NCBI GenBank assembly: GCA_903888515.1
Contig: CAISTY010000061.1
Location: forward strand, 1-49,958
DNA: 49,958 nt
Origin: Akkermansiaceae bacterium
Lineage (GTDB): Bacteria > Verrucomicrobiota > Verrucomicrobiia > Verrucomicrobiales > Akkermansiaceae
Reading direction: 5' to 3'
Shown here one piece after another: positions 43,393 to 49,958 of this stretch (position 1 is its first letter; the number at the start of each line of letters is the position of its first letter). The position numbers and the translations under genes are program-made. The notes beneath the pieces were generated by a model. The model saw only the letters and a program-made list of their open reading frames with translations. It had not been told where the DNA came from and ran no database searches.

Positions 43393-44475
43393 ATGAACGC
43401 CTCCATTCATCCCCTGTTGCCGGTGGAGATCGTGCTCCATCCGTCGTGGTGGCACGCCCATGCCGGAATCACTTTCGACGAGGACTTCTTCTACCATCCC
43501 TCCAAACGCGTCGAGAGCGAACGGCGCATGGAAACTGTACTTCGCGAACGCTTTGGAAAACACGGACTTGGCGCGGATTGCGACCGTGACCTGCCGGTCA
43601 TCGGCGCCGTACACAACGCGGCCGGCTACCTGCTTTCCGAAATGCTCGGCTGCGAAATCCGCTATCAAGCCGATGCGGCGCCCGCCGTGCTGCCGGCCAG
43701 TCGGGAAAAACTGGAGGTGCAGCCGGATGCGGCCTTTCAAAGCCCCGCGTTTCGCCGCTACGAGCGCTTGCGTGATGCTCTCAAGTCCCGGTACGGGTAT
43801 TTGCTCGGCGACATCAACTGGTCGGGCGTCCTGAACCTGGCACTCGACTTGCGCGGGCAGGAGTTGTTCCTGGACATGCTGGACGCGCCCGACACCGTCA
43901 CGACCGGGATGTGGCAAATCGCCACCGTCATTGAACGGTTTGCGACTGATGTGCAGCGCGAGACCGGCACCAGTTCCATTTCGGTCAACCGGGTCTGCCG
44001 CCATTTCACGCGGCCGGTTTTTTTGCACTCGCTATGTTCGGTCACCATGATCTCGGCGGAGGACTACGAACGATTCATCCTGCCGATTGACTCCGCTTGG
44101 AGCCGGCGTCACCGGCCTTTTGGCATTCATCACTGCGGCAAGGACCCGCACCGGTTCGCATCGAGCTACGCGAAAGTGCCGCACTTGGATTTCCTCGACG
44201 TTGGTTGGGGGGGCGACGTGCAGGCCTTGCGCGCCGCGCTGCCGAATACTTTTCTCAACCTGCGACTCGACCCCGTGCAACTGGTCACGTGGACGCCGGA
44301 CCGGATTCGCGAGACCATCACCCGGCTGGTGGCTGACTCCGGCAACCTCGAACTGACCGGCGTCTGTTGCATCAACTTGGATCAACGCGCCACGGATGCG
44401 CAAATTGACACCATATTCGCCACGGTCGAGGAACTGCGGAAAGAAAACGTATCATTTCATGGTATCGGCACCTGA
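43393..44475 (+). CDS. Uroporphyrinogen decarboxylase (URO-D) family protein, methyltransferase-like
   Basis: 360 residues from MNASIHPLLPVEIV. The fold motifs fit the URO-D superfamily that includes corrinoid methyltransferases (MtaA/CmuA): HHCGKDPHRF near residue 240, where the His-x-Cys may bind zinc; FLDVGWGGDVQALRAALP; and TFLNLRLDPVQL. It lacks clear signs of true HemE and no haem-synthesis gene is nearby. A corrinoid protein is also absent, so the substrate is unknown. No signal peptide, hence cytoplasmic. It is followed after 35 bp by the FGE-like gene. Confidence 0.7.
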   Translation: MNASIHPLLPVEIVLHPSWWHAHAGITFDEDFFYHPSKRVESERRMETVLRERFGKHGLGADCDRDLPVIGAVHNAAGYLLSEMLGCEIRYQADAAPAVLPASREKLEVQPDAAFQSPAFRRYERLRDALKSRYGYLLGDINWSGVLNLALDLRGQELFLDMLDAPDTVTTGMWQIATVIERFATDVQRETGTSSISVNRVCRHFTRPVFLHSLCSVTMISAEDYERFILPIDSAWSRRHRPFGIHHCGKDPHRFASSYAKVPHLDFLDVGWGGDVQALRAALPNTFLNLRLDPVQLVTWTPDRIRETITRLVADSGNLELTGVCCINLDQRATDAQIDTIFATVEELRKENVSFHGIGT

Positions 44476-44510
44476 CCGCGTGCATTTGAATATCCAGTAA
44501 GGAGAACCTG

Positions 44511-46046
44511 TTGAAGACACTGACTAACTCCCATTTCCCCGCCCTCCGGCTCTTGCAATGGCCTTCACCCCGAAAGCCATTTTCTTGCAATAGGGGCACA
44601 TGCTTGACCAGCTTGGCAATAGCGGCCGCCTGTAGCGTGTTGCCTTGCTTGCAGGTTGCCGAAGCTGCCTCCATGCGGGTCACGAATGTTGCCATGGTCG
44701 CGGACGGCAACGTGCAGTTCGACATTGCGTGGACCCATTCGTGGCGAGCTTCGTGGAAGGAAGACGGCGTCGATTGGACGAACTGGGATGCGGCCTGGAT
44801 ATTCGTGAAATACCGCAAAGAAGGCGACCCGGCCTGGAGTCATGCAACGCTGAGCAGCAAGGACGCCGACCACGCGGCACCAGCGGGTGCGAAGATCGAT
44901 GTCGGCCGGACCGGGAACCGCGGGACGGGCGTTTTCCTCTACCGTGCCGCCGAGGGAAAAGGCGAATGGTCAAACAAAGGCGTGAAACTGAAATGGTTGC
45001 ACGCAGATGATGGAATCGCAGACCCGTCCAAGGTCCAACTGTCCGTGCACGCCCTCGAGATGGTCTACGTCCCGGAAGGCTCTTTCTACGTGGGCAGTCC
45101 TGACAAACTGGCCGGGGTCCTCGTCGATGGTTCGTGGAAAAAGGGCGATCCCTTCATCCCCTTCAAGGTTACCAGCGAAGACGAACTCGAGGTTGCGCAG
45201 AAGCCGGGCTGCCTGTACGGCACGGGCGGTATCGGCGCGGCCCACCAGATCGGTCGCGAGGGCAAGCTGTCTGCCAAGTTTCCGAAAGGATATGGCGCCT
45301 TCTACTGCATGAAGTACGAGCTCACCCAGGGTGAGTACGTGGCATTCCTGAATCAGCTCGCCGCGGCCCACGCCGTTGCCCGCTACCCGCGCGCCTCTTT
45401 CCAGCCCAAGCATAAGGACACAGATAGCCACACCGTCACGAACACGCCGGGGGGCTACGTCGCAACCGTTCCGGAGAGATCGTGTAACTGGATGGACTGG
45501 GAAGACAGCATGGCACACGGCGACTGGGCCGGGCTGAGGCCCATGACCGAGCTGGAGTTCGAGAAAGCCTGCCGCGGGCCGCTGCAACCGGTAACCAACG
45601 AGTACGCGTGGGGGACTTCCACGACCAAGGATACAGACATACCCGGGCTTGCCGACGTGCCGCCCGTCCCTTACCCGGTGGGAATATGCGGGGCTGCGGA
45701 GCGCGGCCGGTCCGGCTCCACGTACTGGGGCATCGCCGCGATGAGCGGGCACCTGAGGGAGCGTACGATCTCGGCAGGCCATGAAGATGGCCGCGTGTTC
45801 ACGGGGGCCTGCGGCGACGGCGCGTTGACCGACGACGGCATGGCGAATGTTGATGGATGGCCACCCCCGTCGAGCAACTGGCCTGAACAACCGTTGGTGG
45901 GCGGCTGGGGGTTCCGCGGCGGGCCCTGGTATGGGGACGCCGCAGTGGACGGCACACTACACATTTCCTGCCGCTTTCTTGCCTCCTGCCTGCGCTCGCA
46001 GAGGCACAGCACCTACGGCTGGCGCGGCGTCCGCCAGGCACCCTGA
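44511..46046 (+). CDS. Exported formylglycine-generating-enzyme-like (SUMF1 domain) protein
   Basis: 511 residues from a TTG start. TAAGGAG 7 bp upstream is one of the few strong ribosome sites in the window and fixes the start. A signal sequence runs to about AEAAS. Residues 55-165 form a beta-rich domain (FDIAWTHSWRASWKEDGVDW). The FGE-sulfatase domain covers about 180-511: YVPEGSFYVGS, FYCMKYELTQGEYVAFLNQL, WMDWEDSMAHGDWAGLRPMT, EFEKACRGP and GWGFRGGPWYGDA. The two Cys near the end (ISCRFLASC) are in the region of the catalytic Cys pair but with different spacing, so activity is uncertain. No sulfatase gene is nearby. Confidence 0.75.
   Translation: MKTLTNSHFPALRLLQWPSPRKPFSCNRGTCLTSLAIAAACSVLPCLQVAEAASMRVTNVAMVADGNVQFDIAWTHSWRASWKEDGVDWTNWDAAWIFVKYRKEGDPAWSHATLSSKDADHAAPAGAKIDVGRTGNRGTGVFLYRAAEGKGEWSNKGVKLKWLHADDGIADPSKVQLSVHALEMVYVPEGSFYVGSPDKLAGVLVDGSWKKGDPFIPFKVTSEDELEVAQKPGCLYGTGGIGAAHQIGREGKLSAKFPKGYGAFYCMKYELTQGEYVAFLNQLAAAHAVARYPRASFQPKHKDTDSHTVTNTPGGYVATVPERSCNWMDWEDSMAHGDWAGLRPMTELEFEKACRGPLQPVTNEYAWGTSTTKDTDIPGLADVPPVPYPVGICGAAERGRSGSTYWGIAAMSGHLRERTISAGHEDGRVFTGACGDGALTDDGMANVDGWPPPSSNWPEQPLVGGWGFRGGPWYGDAAVDGTLHISCRFLASCLRSQRHSTYGWRGVRQAP
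44530..44547 (+). repeat. 18-bp repeat CCCATTTCCCCGCCCTCC, copy 3
   Basis: Exact match to copies at 34193-34210 and (reverse) 25893-25910. Unlike the others it lies inside a coding region, at codons 7-13 of the FGE-like gene, upstream of its signal sequence. Confidence 0.8.
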
Positions 46047-46301
46047 GCCGGAGCCGTTGACGATGGTTGGGAAACATTATCTAACGACCTGAAGAACTGG
46101 AAATACCTCCGCGTAGTAGAACCAGAACAAGGCACAACTGACCGTCGATGGCCTCCTGCCGGGCTGAGATTGCCAGGTCTGCCGCCAAAACCTTCGGTGG
46201 GATCGATAGAAAGTGGATTCCAAGGATTTTGGCGAACACCTCATCCATCAAAATCAGTTGGCATCGCCGAATCGCCGGATATATTACTGGTTGCCATCAC
46301 C

Positions 46302-47633
46302 ATGACAATCCGCCCTGCCGCCGTGGCCGGGATGTTCTATCCCGGTGATTACACGCAGCTTGTCCGCGAACTGCGCGTCATGCTGGCTGCGGCCGCGGTG
46401 CGCGAGTTGCAGCCCAAGGCACTCATCGTACCGCATGCGGGCTACCGCTACTCCGGTCCGGTGGCCGCCAGCGCCTATGTGTTGCTGGTCCCGCTGGCGC
46501 GGCGGATCACCCGCGTGGTGTTGCTGGGCCCGACTCACCGCGTTGCGGTCCGCGGCCTCGCGCTGCCGGGTGCGGAGGCGTTTGACACCCCGCTCGGGCG
46601 GGTGGCCATCGACCGTGCGGCGGCCTCGATGATTTCCCATCTGCCGCAGGTGGGGGTGAGTTCGGAGGCGCACGCGACCGAGCATTCGCTGGAAGTGCAG
46701 TTGCCATTCCTGCAATCCGTTCTAGCGGATTTCCGGCTGTTGCCGCTGGCGGTGGGCGAGGCTTCGCCGGACGCCGTGGCCGAAGTGCTGGACATCCTGT
46801 GGGGTGGGGACGAGACACTGATTCTGATCAGCTCCGACCTGTCGCATTTCCTGCCCTATCAAACCGCCCGGCTGAAGGATGGAGCCACGGCCGACGCCAT
46901 CCTGCAGCTCAAGGTGCCGCTCACCCACGAGCAGGCCTGCGGTGGCACCCCGGTCAACGGGTTGCTGTTAGCGGCGCGGCGCCACCAGCTCACGCCGCAC
47001 CTGTTGGATCTGCGCAACTCCGGCGACACCGCCGGGCCGCGCGATCAAGTCGTGGGCTACGGGGCGTTTGCGTTCACCGCGCCACCCGCCCCCGCCGCGG
47101 ACCAAGGCGCCATCCTGCTCACCCTCGCGCGCAATGCCATCGCGCAACGCCTCGGCGCACCTACCCGGCCGGTCATCGAACCGCCATGGCTGGACGAACC
47201 GGGCGCGACTTTTGTCACCTTGAAAAAACATGGCAAGTTGCGCGGCTGCATCGGCTCGCTGCATGCACGCCGTCCGCTCGGCCAGGATGTCTGCCAGAAC
47301 GCGCTGGCTGCGGCCTTTGAGGATAGGCGCTTCCCGCTTCTAACAAGCCCGGAATTAACCGATACCCGCATTGAGGTTTCCCTGCTATCGCCACTGCAAC
47401 CCCTCGAGTTCAAGGACGAGGAGGACGCGTTGGCGCGGTTGCGCCCCGGTATTGACGGAGTGGTGGTGGAGGCCGGCAATCGTCACGCCACATTCCTGCC
47501 CCAGATGTGGGAACAATTGCCGCAACCACGCAAGTTCATCGCGCATCTCAAACGCAAGGCCGGCATGGAGGAGACAAGCTGGCCACACGATATCAAGATC
47601 TCCCGGTATACCGTCGAAAAATGGAAGGAGTGA
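46302..47633 (+). CDS. AmmeMemoRadiSam system proteins B and A fused (Memo-AMMECR1)
   Basis: 443 residues from MTIRPAAVAGMFYPGD. Residues 1-270 are a Memo-like (dioxygenase-fold) domain with VPHAGYRYSGPVAASAY (His45), LLGPTHRVAV and ISSDLSHFLPY. Residues 275-440 are an AMMECR1 domain with FVTLKKHGKLRGCIGSL, FEDRRFPLLTSPEL and the tail ISRYTVEKW. The two proteins are separate in many genomes; here they form one chain, followed 3 bp later by the partner radical SAM gene. The family is conserved in bacteria and archaea and tied to radical SAM chemistry, but its product is not known to me. No signal peptide. Confidence 0.9.
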   Translation: MTIRPAAVAGMFYPGDYTQLVRELRVMLAAAAVRELQPKALIVPHAGYRYSGPVAASAYVLLVPLARRITRVVLLGPTHRVAVRGLALPGAEAFDTPLGRVAIDRAAASMISHLPQVGVSSEAHATEHSLEVQLPFLQSVLADFRLLPLAVGEASPDAVAEVLDILWGGDETLILISSDLSHFLPYQTARLKDGATADAILQLKVPLTHEQACGGTPVNGLLLAARRHQLTPHLLDLRNSGDTAGPRDQVVGYGAFAFTAPPAPAADQGAILLTLARNAIAQRLGAPTRPVIEPPWLDEPGATFVTLKKHGKLRGCIGSLHARRPLGQDVCQNALAAAFEDRRFPLLTSPELTDTRIEVSLLSPLQPLEFKDEEDALARLRPGIDGVVVEAGNRHATFLPQMWEQLPQPRKFIAHLKRKAGMEETSWPHDIKISRYTVEKWKE

Positions 47634-47636
47634 ATC

Positions 47637-48734
47637 ATGCCTGAACCGATTGCCAGCGATCAACGCCATCCGGCCGCCTACTGGCACCGGCTCGCCGACG
47701 GCCGGATCCAGTGCGACCTGTGCCCGCGGGAATGCCGCCTGCGCGATGGCCAGCGTGGCGCGTGCTTTGTGCGCGGCATGGCGGACGGTGTCATGGTGCT
47801 CACCACCTACGGCCGGTCGTCGGGATTCTGCATTGATCCGATCGAAAAAAAACCGCTCCACCATTTCCATCCGGGATCCAGCGTCTTCTCGTTTGGCACG
47901 GCCGGCTGCAATCTGGCCTGCCGGTTCTGCCAGAATTGGAGTATCTCGAAATCGCGCGACATGAACCGCCTGATGGAGCAGGCCTCGCCGGAAAGCATTG
48001 TCAGAACGGCCATGAGCCACTGCTGCATGAGCGTGGCCTTCACCTACAACGATCCGGTGGTGTTCATCGAATATGCGCTGGACACCGCCGATGCCTGCCA
48101 CGCGCTTGGCATCAAGACCGTCGCCGTCACCGCCGGCTATATCAATGCCGCGCCGCGCCGCGAATTCTATGACAAAATGGACGCCGCCAATATCGACCTC
48201 AAGGGGTTCTCCGATGCATTTTATACCCAACTCACCGGAGCCCGCCTGCAACCGGTCCTCGATACCCTGCTGCATGTCCGCCACGCCACCGATTGCTGGC
48301 TGGAAATCACCACCCTGCTCATCCCCGGTCATAACGATTCGGCTAAGGAAATCATGGCGCTGTGCGCCTGGGTCGCCAGCGAACTCGGGCCTGATGTGCC
48401 GCTCCACTTCTCCGCCTTCCACCCGGATTGGAAAATGGCCGATGTCCCGCCCACCCCGCCCGCCACCCTGACCCGCGCCCGCCAAATCGCCCTCGATGCC
48501 GGCCTGCACCATGTCTATACCGGCAACGTGCATGACATCAAGGGCGGAACCACCTATTGCCCGAATTGCCTGCACACGGTGATCGTTCGCGATAGGTATG
48601 ACATCCTCCGCTACGATCTAACACAAGACGGGTCTTGCACGCAATGCGGTGCCCCCGTCGCCGGACGCTTCGGCACTTTCGCCACGCCCTTCGGTTCGCG
48701 GCGTATCCCGGTGAGGATGACGACGCGCCGGTGA
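47637..48734 (+). CDS. AmmeMemoRadiSam system radical SAM enzyme
   Basis: 365 residues from the ATG at 47637, with GGAG 6 bp before it inside the end of the previous gene. The radical SAM cluster motif is CNLACRFC (Cys91, Cys95, Cys98), followed by NW as in pyruvate formate-lyase activating enzyme relatives. An N-terminal CDLCPRECRL (Cys26, Cys29, Cys33) is typical of this subgroup. A C-terminal CPNC / CTQCG pair (about residues 308-343) looks like a zinc ribbon. It probably acts on a substrate together with the Memo-AMMECR1 fusion. Confidence 0.92.
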   Translation: MPEPIASDQRHPAAYWHRLADGRIQCDLCPRECRLRDGQRGACFVRGMADGVMVLTTYGRSSGFCIDPIEKKPLHHFHPGSSVFSFGTAGCNLACRFCQNWSISKSRDMNRLMEQASPESIVRTAMSHCCMSVAFTYNDPVVFIEYALDTADACHALGIKTVAVTAGYINAAPRREFYDKMDAANIDLKGFSDAFYTQLTGARLQPVLDTLLHVRHATDCWLEITTLLIPGHNDSAKEIMALCAWVASELGPDVPLHFSAFHPDWKMADVPPTPPATLTRARQIALDAGLHHVYTGNVHDIKGGTTYCPNCLHTVIVRDRYDILRYDLTQDGSCTQCGAPVAGRFGTFATPFGSRRIPVRMTTRR

Positions 48735-48741
48735 TCCGGAG

Positions 48742-48860
48742 CCGCTTGAGCCTCAGACATCTTGCTGGGAAAATCCTCCATGGTCAGCAGGTTGGTCGGT
48801 CCGAAATAATCCGCCACACAGGTAACACGGCTGCTCTGATCGAGATGCTGGCCCAATGTC
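48742..48860 (-). pseudogene. Remnant of an alpha/beta-hydrolase (BD-FAE-like esterase) gene
   Basis: The minus strand reads LGQHLDQSSRVTCVADYFGP, then TNLLTMEDFPSKMSEAQA. The pattern SSRV-x-x-V-x-D-x-FGPT-x-L is characteristic of acetyl-xylan/feruloyl-type esterases just after the catalytic-Ser region. Both ends are lost, so only a fragment of about 40 codons remains. It suggests that the carbohydrate region once extended here. Confidence 0.5.
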
Positions 48861-48969
48861 CCTGACCCAGACTGGTTCGACCAGACGCCAACATGGAAAG
48901 CACCTGAAATCCAACTGGACGACGGCCACATCCTGGTTCTCGAATCCACCTGACAGACAGGAAGCCCAA

Positions 48970-49003
48970 CCGCCGAAAAACCGCCGAAAAACCGCCGAAA
49001 AAA
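48970..49003 (+). repeat. 11-bp tandem repeat CCGCCGAAAAA, three units
   Basis: Three consecutive copies of CCGCCGAAAAA, the last running into the A-rich start of the leader-like element. Confidence 0.9.
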
Positions 49004-49004
49004 A

Positions 49005-49050
49005 TTCTTGGCAAAGCGGCCCGCAGAACTACGCTCGCGACAAATAAATA
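49005..49050 (+). promoter_or_regulatory. Leader-like element C (TTGGCAAAGCGG)
   Basis: TTGGCA at 49008-49013 followed by AAGCGGCCCG, similar to CTTGGCAAAGGCGGTCCG of element B2 over about 17 bp; beyond this the similarity fades. It lies 235 bp upstream of the truncated exported-protein gene, with the 9-bp tandem repeat in between. Confidence 0.3.
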
Positions 49051-49060
49051 CCGCTGTGAA

Positions 49061-49096
49061 ATCATCCGAATCAGCCGAATCATCCGAATCATCCGA
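49061..49096 (+). repeat. 9-bp tandem repeat ATCATCCGA, four units
   Basis: Four consecutive 9-bp units, ATCATCCGA with the second unit ATCAGCCGA. They lie between the element C leader and the exported-protein gene. Confidence 0.9.
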
Positions 49097-49168
49097 TTAC
49101 CGGCGTGGACTTGGATTTTTTCTTACCGAAACACCGTTCACCGAAGCACCGAAAACACTTCTTCCGCC

Positions 49169-49186
49169 CCCCTTTCCCCGCCCTCC
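49169..49186 (+). repeat. 18-bp repeat, variant copy 4 (CCCCTTTCCCCGCCCTCC)
   Basis: Differs by one base from CCCATTTCCCCGCCCTCC at 34193, 44530 and (reverse) 25893. It is 60 bp upstream of an exported-protein start. Confidence 0.7.
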
Positions 49187-49247
49187 GCTCCGTCCCATTG
49201 GCTCTTTCAGGGGCCTCCCGCAGAAAGCAAATTCCTTGCAGTCATTG

Positions 49248-49835
49248 ATGAGTTCCATCTATCGAAAATTCCGGCCCTTGCTGGCTGCGGCCACTTTGTT
49301 TCCCGTGGTATCCGGGGTGACTCCGGCGGCGGAGAGCGTCAACAACTGGATTGCCAATGGCGATTTCACGGCGAACGCACCGGCCTTCACCGCTTATCCC
49401 GGACAGATCACCGGTGCCAACCCGGCGGAAATTTCCGGTTGGTTGTCATTTGGCGCAGGTTCGGGCCAGGGCCTCAATGGCTCCAAGACCGGCGCAAGCG
49501 TCGGCAATCCGTTCGGCCCGGCCAATCCCGGCACCCGCACGTATGCGTTTATCCAGTATGGGCAAGGAGGGTTGGGCCAGTATCTGACGCTCGCACCCAA
49601 CACCCAATACCGGCTGGACTATGACGTCGCCGCCAGGACCGGCTACACCGACCAACAATACCGGGTCGTGATCGCGCCAAGCGACACCACCGGCATGGAG
49701 GGCCTCTACTACGACAGCGGCGTGCAAATGGGTAACACCGCCAACTTCACGCATGTCACCGGCACCTTCACCACCCCGGCTACGCTCGGGGCCAAGCCGA
49801 ACATCCAATTGTGGAATGTAAGGCGGCGTAAATAA
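49248..49835 (+). pseudogene. Secreted extracellular-matrix-type protein truncated by an insertion sequence
   Basis: 195 residues from MSSIYRKFRPLLAAATLFPV, a signal peptide. The body (NWIANGDFTANAPAFTAYPG, GWLSFGAGSGQG, LAPNTQYRLDYDVAARTGY, FTHVTGTFTTPATLG) is a carbohydrate-binding/PEP-CTERM-type jellyroll as seen in Verrucomicrobia exported proteins. The normal sequence breaks after NIQLWNV, and the last residues RRRK with the stop appear to come from the IS end. The expected remaining strand and sorting signal are missing, so the gene is probably disrupted. Confidence 0.6.
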
Positions 49836-49958
49836 ATAATCTTGACAAACAGCTTAAGATTTCTTAAATGCTTCCTCGTGAAGGAAAACAATACCCTTAT
49901 GCAGAAGTTTCAAGCGATTTGGCCGCATTTGGACGAGCGTGCCAAACGTATCACCGCC
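49818..49958 (+). mobile_element. Left end of an insertion sequence (window-truncated)
   Basis: The boundary is inferred at about 49818 (GTAAGGCGGCG), where the preceding coding frame loses sense. It is followed by a promoter-like TTGACA (49842-49847) with TTAAAT 16 bp later, then a GAAGGA ribosome site and a transposase-like start at 49899. The right end is outside the window, so the target duplication and inverted repeats cannot be checked here. Confidence 0.5.
49899..49958 (+). CDS. N-terminus of a probable transposase (ISAzo13-like), cut by the window end
   Basis: Only 20 codons are present: MQKFQAIWPHLDERAKRITA. The pattern of hydrophobic residues and PHLDER-x-x-R-x-x-A resembles the start of ISAzo13-type (Rhodopirellula-like) transposases. 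GAAGGA lies 13 bp upstream of the ATG. The identification rests on a very short stretch. Confidence 0.45.
   Translation, partial: MQKFQAIWPHLDERAKRITA

Larger units (their letters stand above)
48735..49247. other. Intergenic region with esterase remnant and short tandem repeats
   Basis: No intact gene is supported. It holds a decayed esterase fragment on the minus strand (48742-48860), three 11-bp units (48970-49003), a leader-like element (from 49005), four 9-bp units (49061-49096) and a variant of the 18-bp repeat (49169-49186). Confidence 0.6.

Overview
The window (about 60% G+C) reads as chromosome of a Gram-negative bacterium, most likely a member of the Verrucomicrobiota. The reasons are an LptD-type outer-membrane protein, many exported proteins with autotransporter-associated beta-strand repeats, HAF repeats and the short C-terminal module typical of Verrucomicrobia surface proteins, many secreted glycoside hydrolases, and scarce Shine-Dalgarno sequences. 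The taxonomic call is inference from content, not from a marker gene.

Layout. 1-582: repeat-rich leader. 583-4045: Mg2+ P-type ATPase (mgtA) coupled to an EIIA-like protein. 4068-10699: TIGR01777-type epimerase, LptD-like protein, a short Wzz-like membrane protein and an M16 double-domain peptidase. 10765-17900 (minus strand): pyrC, then a decayed interval (small secreted protein, AAA-ATPase pseudogene, PIN-domain remnant), then pyrB, a membrane protein, pyrR, purD and rpe. 18014-21335: tadA, a TPR/STN-like exported protein, a probable group II intron 3' remnant, and a stand-alone helicase-associated protein. 21653-33945: a carbohydrate region holding GH32, an MBG-domain remnant, a GH109-like oxidoreductase, GH172, GH51, GH127, a DUF6055-like metallopeptidase and a clan GH-A hydrolase. 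Four of these families act on furanosides.

34470-43151 is the most striking part. It is a tightly spaced four-gene unit: a nine-haem c-type cytochrome fused to a beta-strand-repeat passenger, a [NiFe]-hydrogenase large subunit that ends exactly at its last metal-site His, a Tat-exported small subunit whose medial-cluster site appears to carry an extra Cys, and a HAF/beta-strand-repeat protein. The two outer genes share the same C-terminal module. This suggests an exported hydrogenase that passes electrons to a cell-envelope or surface multihaem cytochrome.

43393-46046 encodes a URO-D-family protein with a formylglycine-generating-enzyme-like protein. 46302-48734 encodes the AmmeMemoRadiSam system (Memo-AMMECR1 fusion plus radical SAM enzyme). 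The window ends in an exported-protein gene apparently cut by an insertion sequence whose transposase begins at 49899.

Between genes there are dispersed repeats. The most notable is a leader-like element (TTGRCW, about 17 bp, a T-rich box, then a start-codon-like triplet) at 12347, 25758, 34017 and 43217, with a weaker relative at 49005. Several copies lie upstream of genes for exported proteins.
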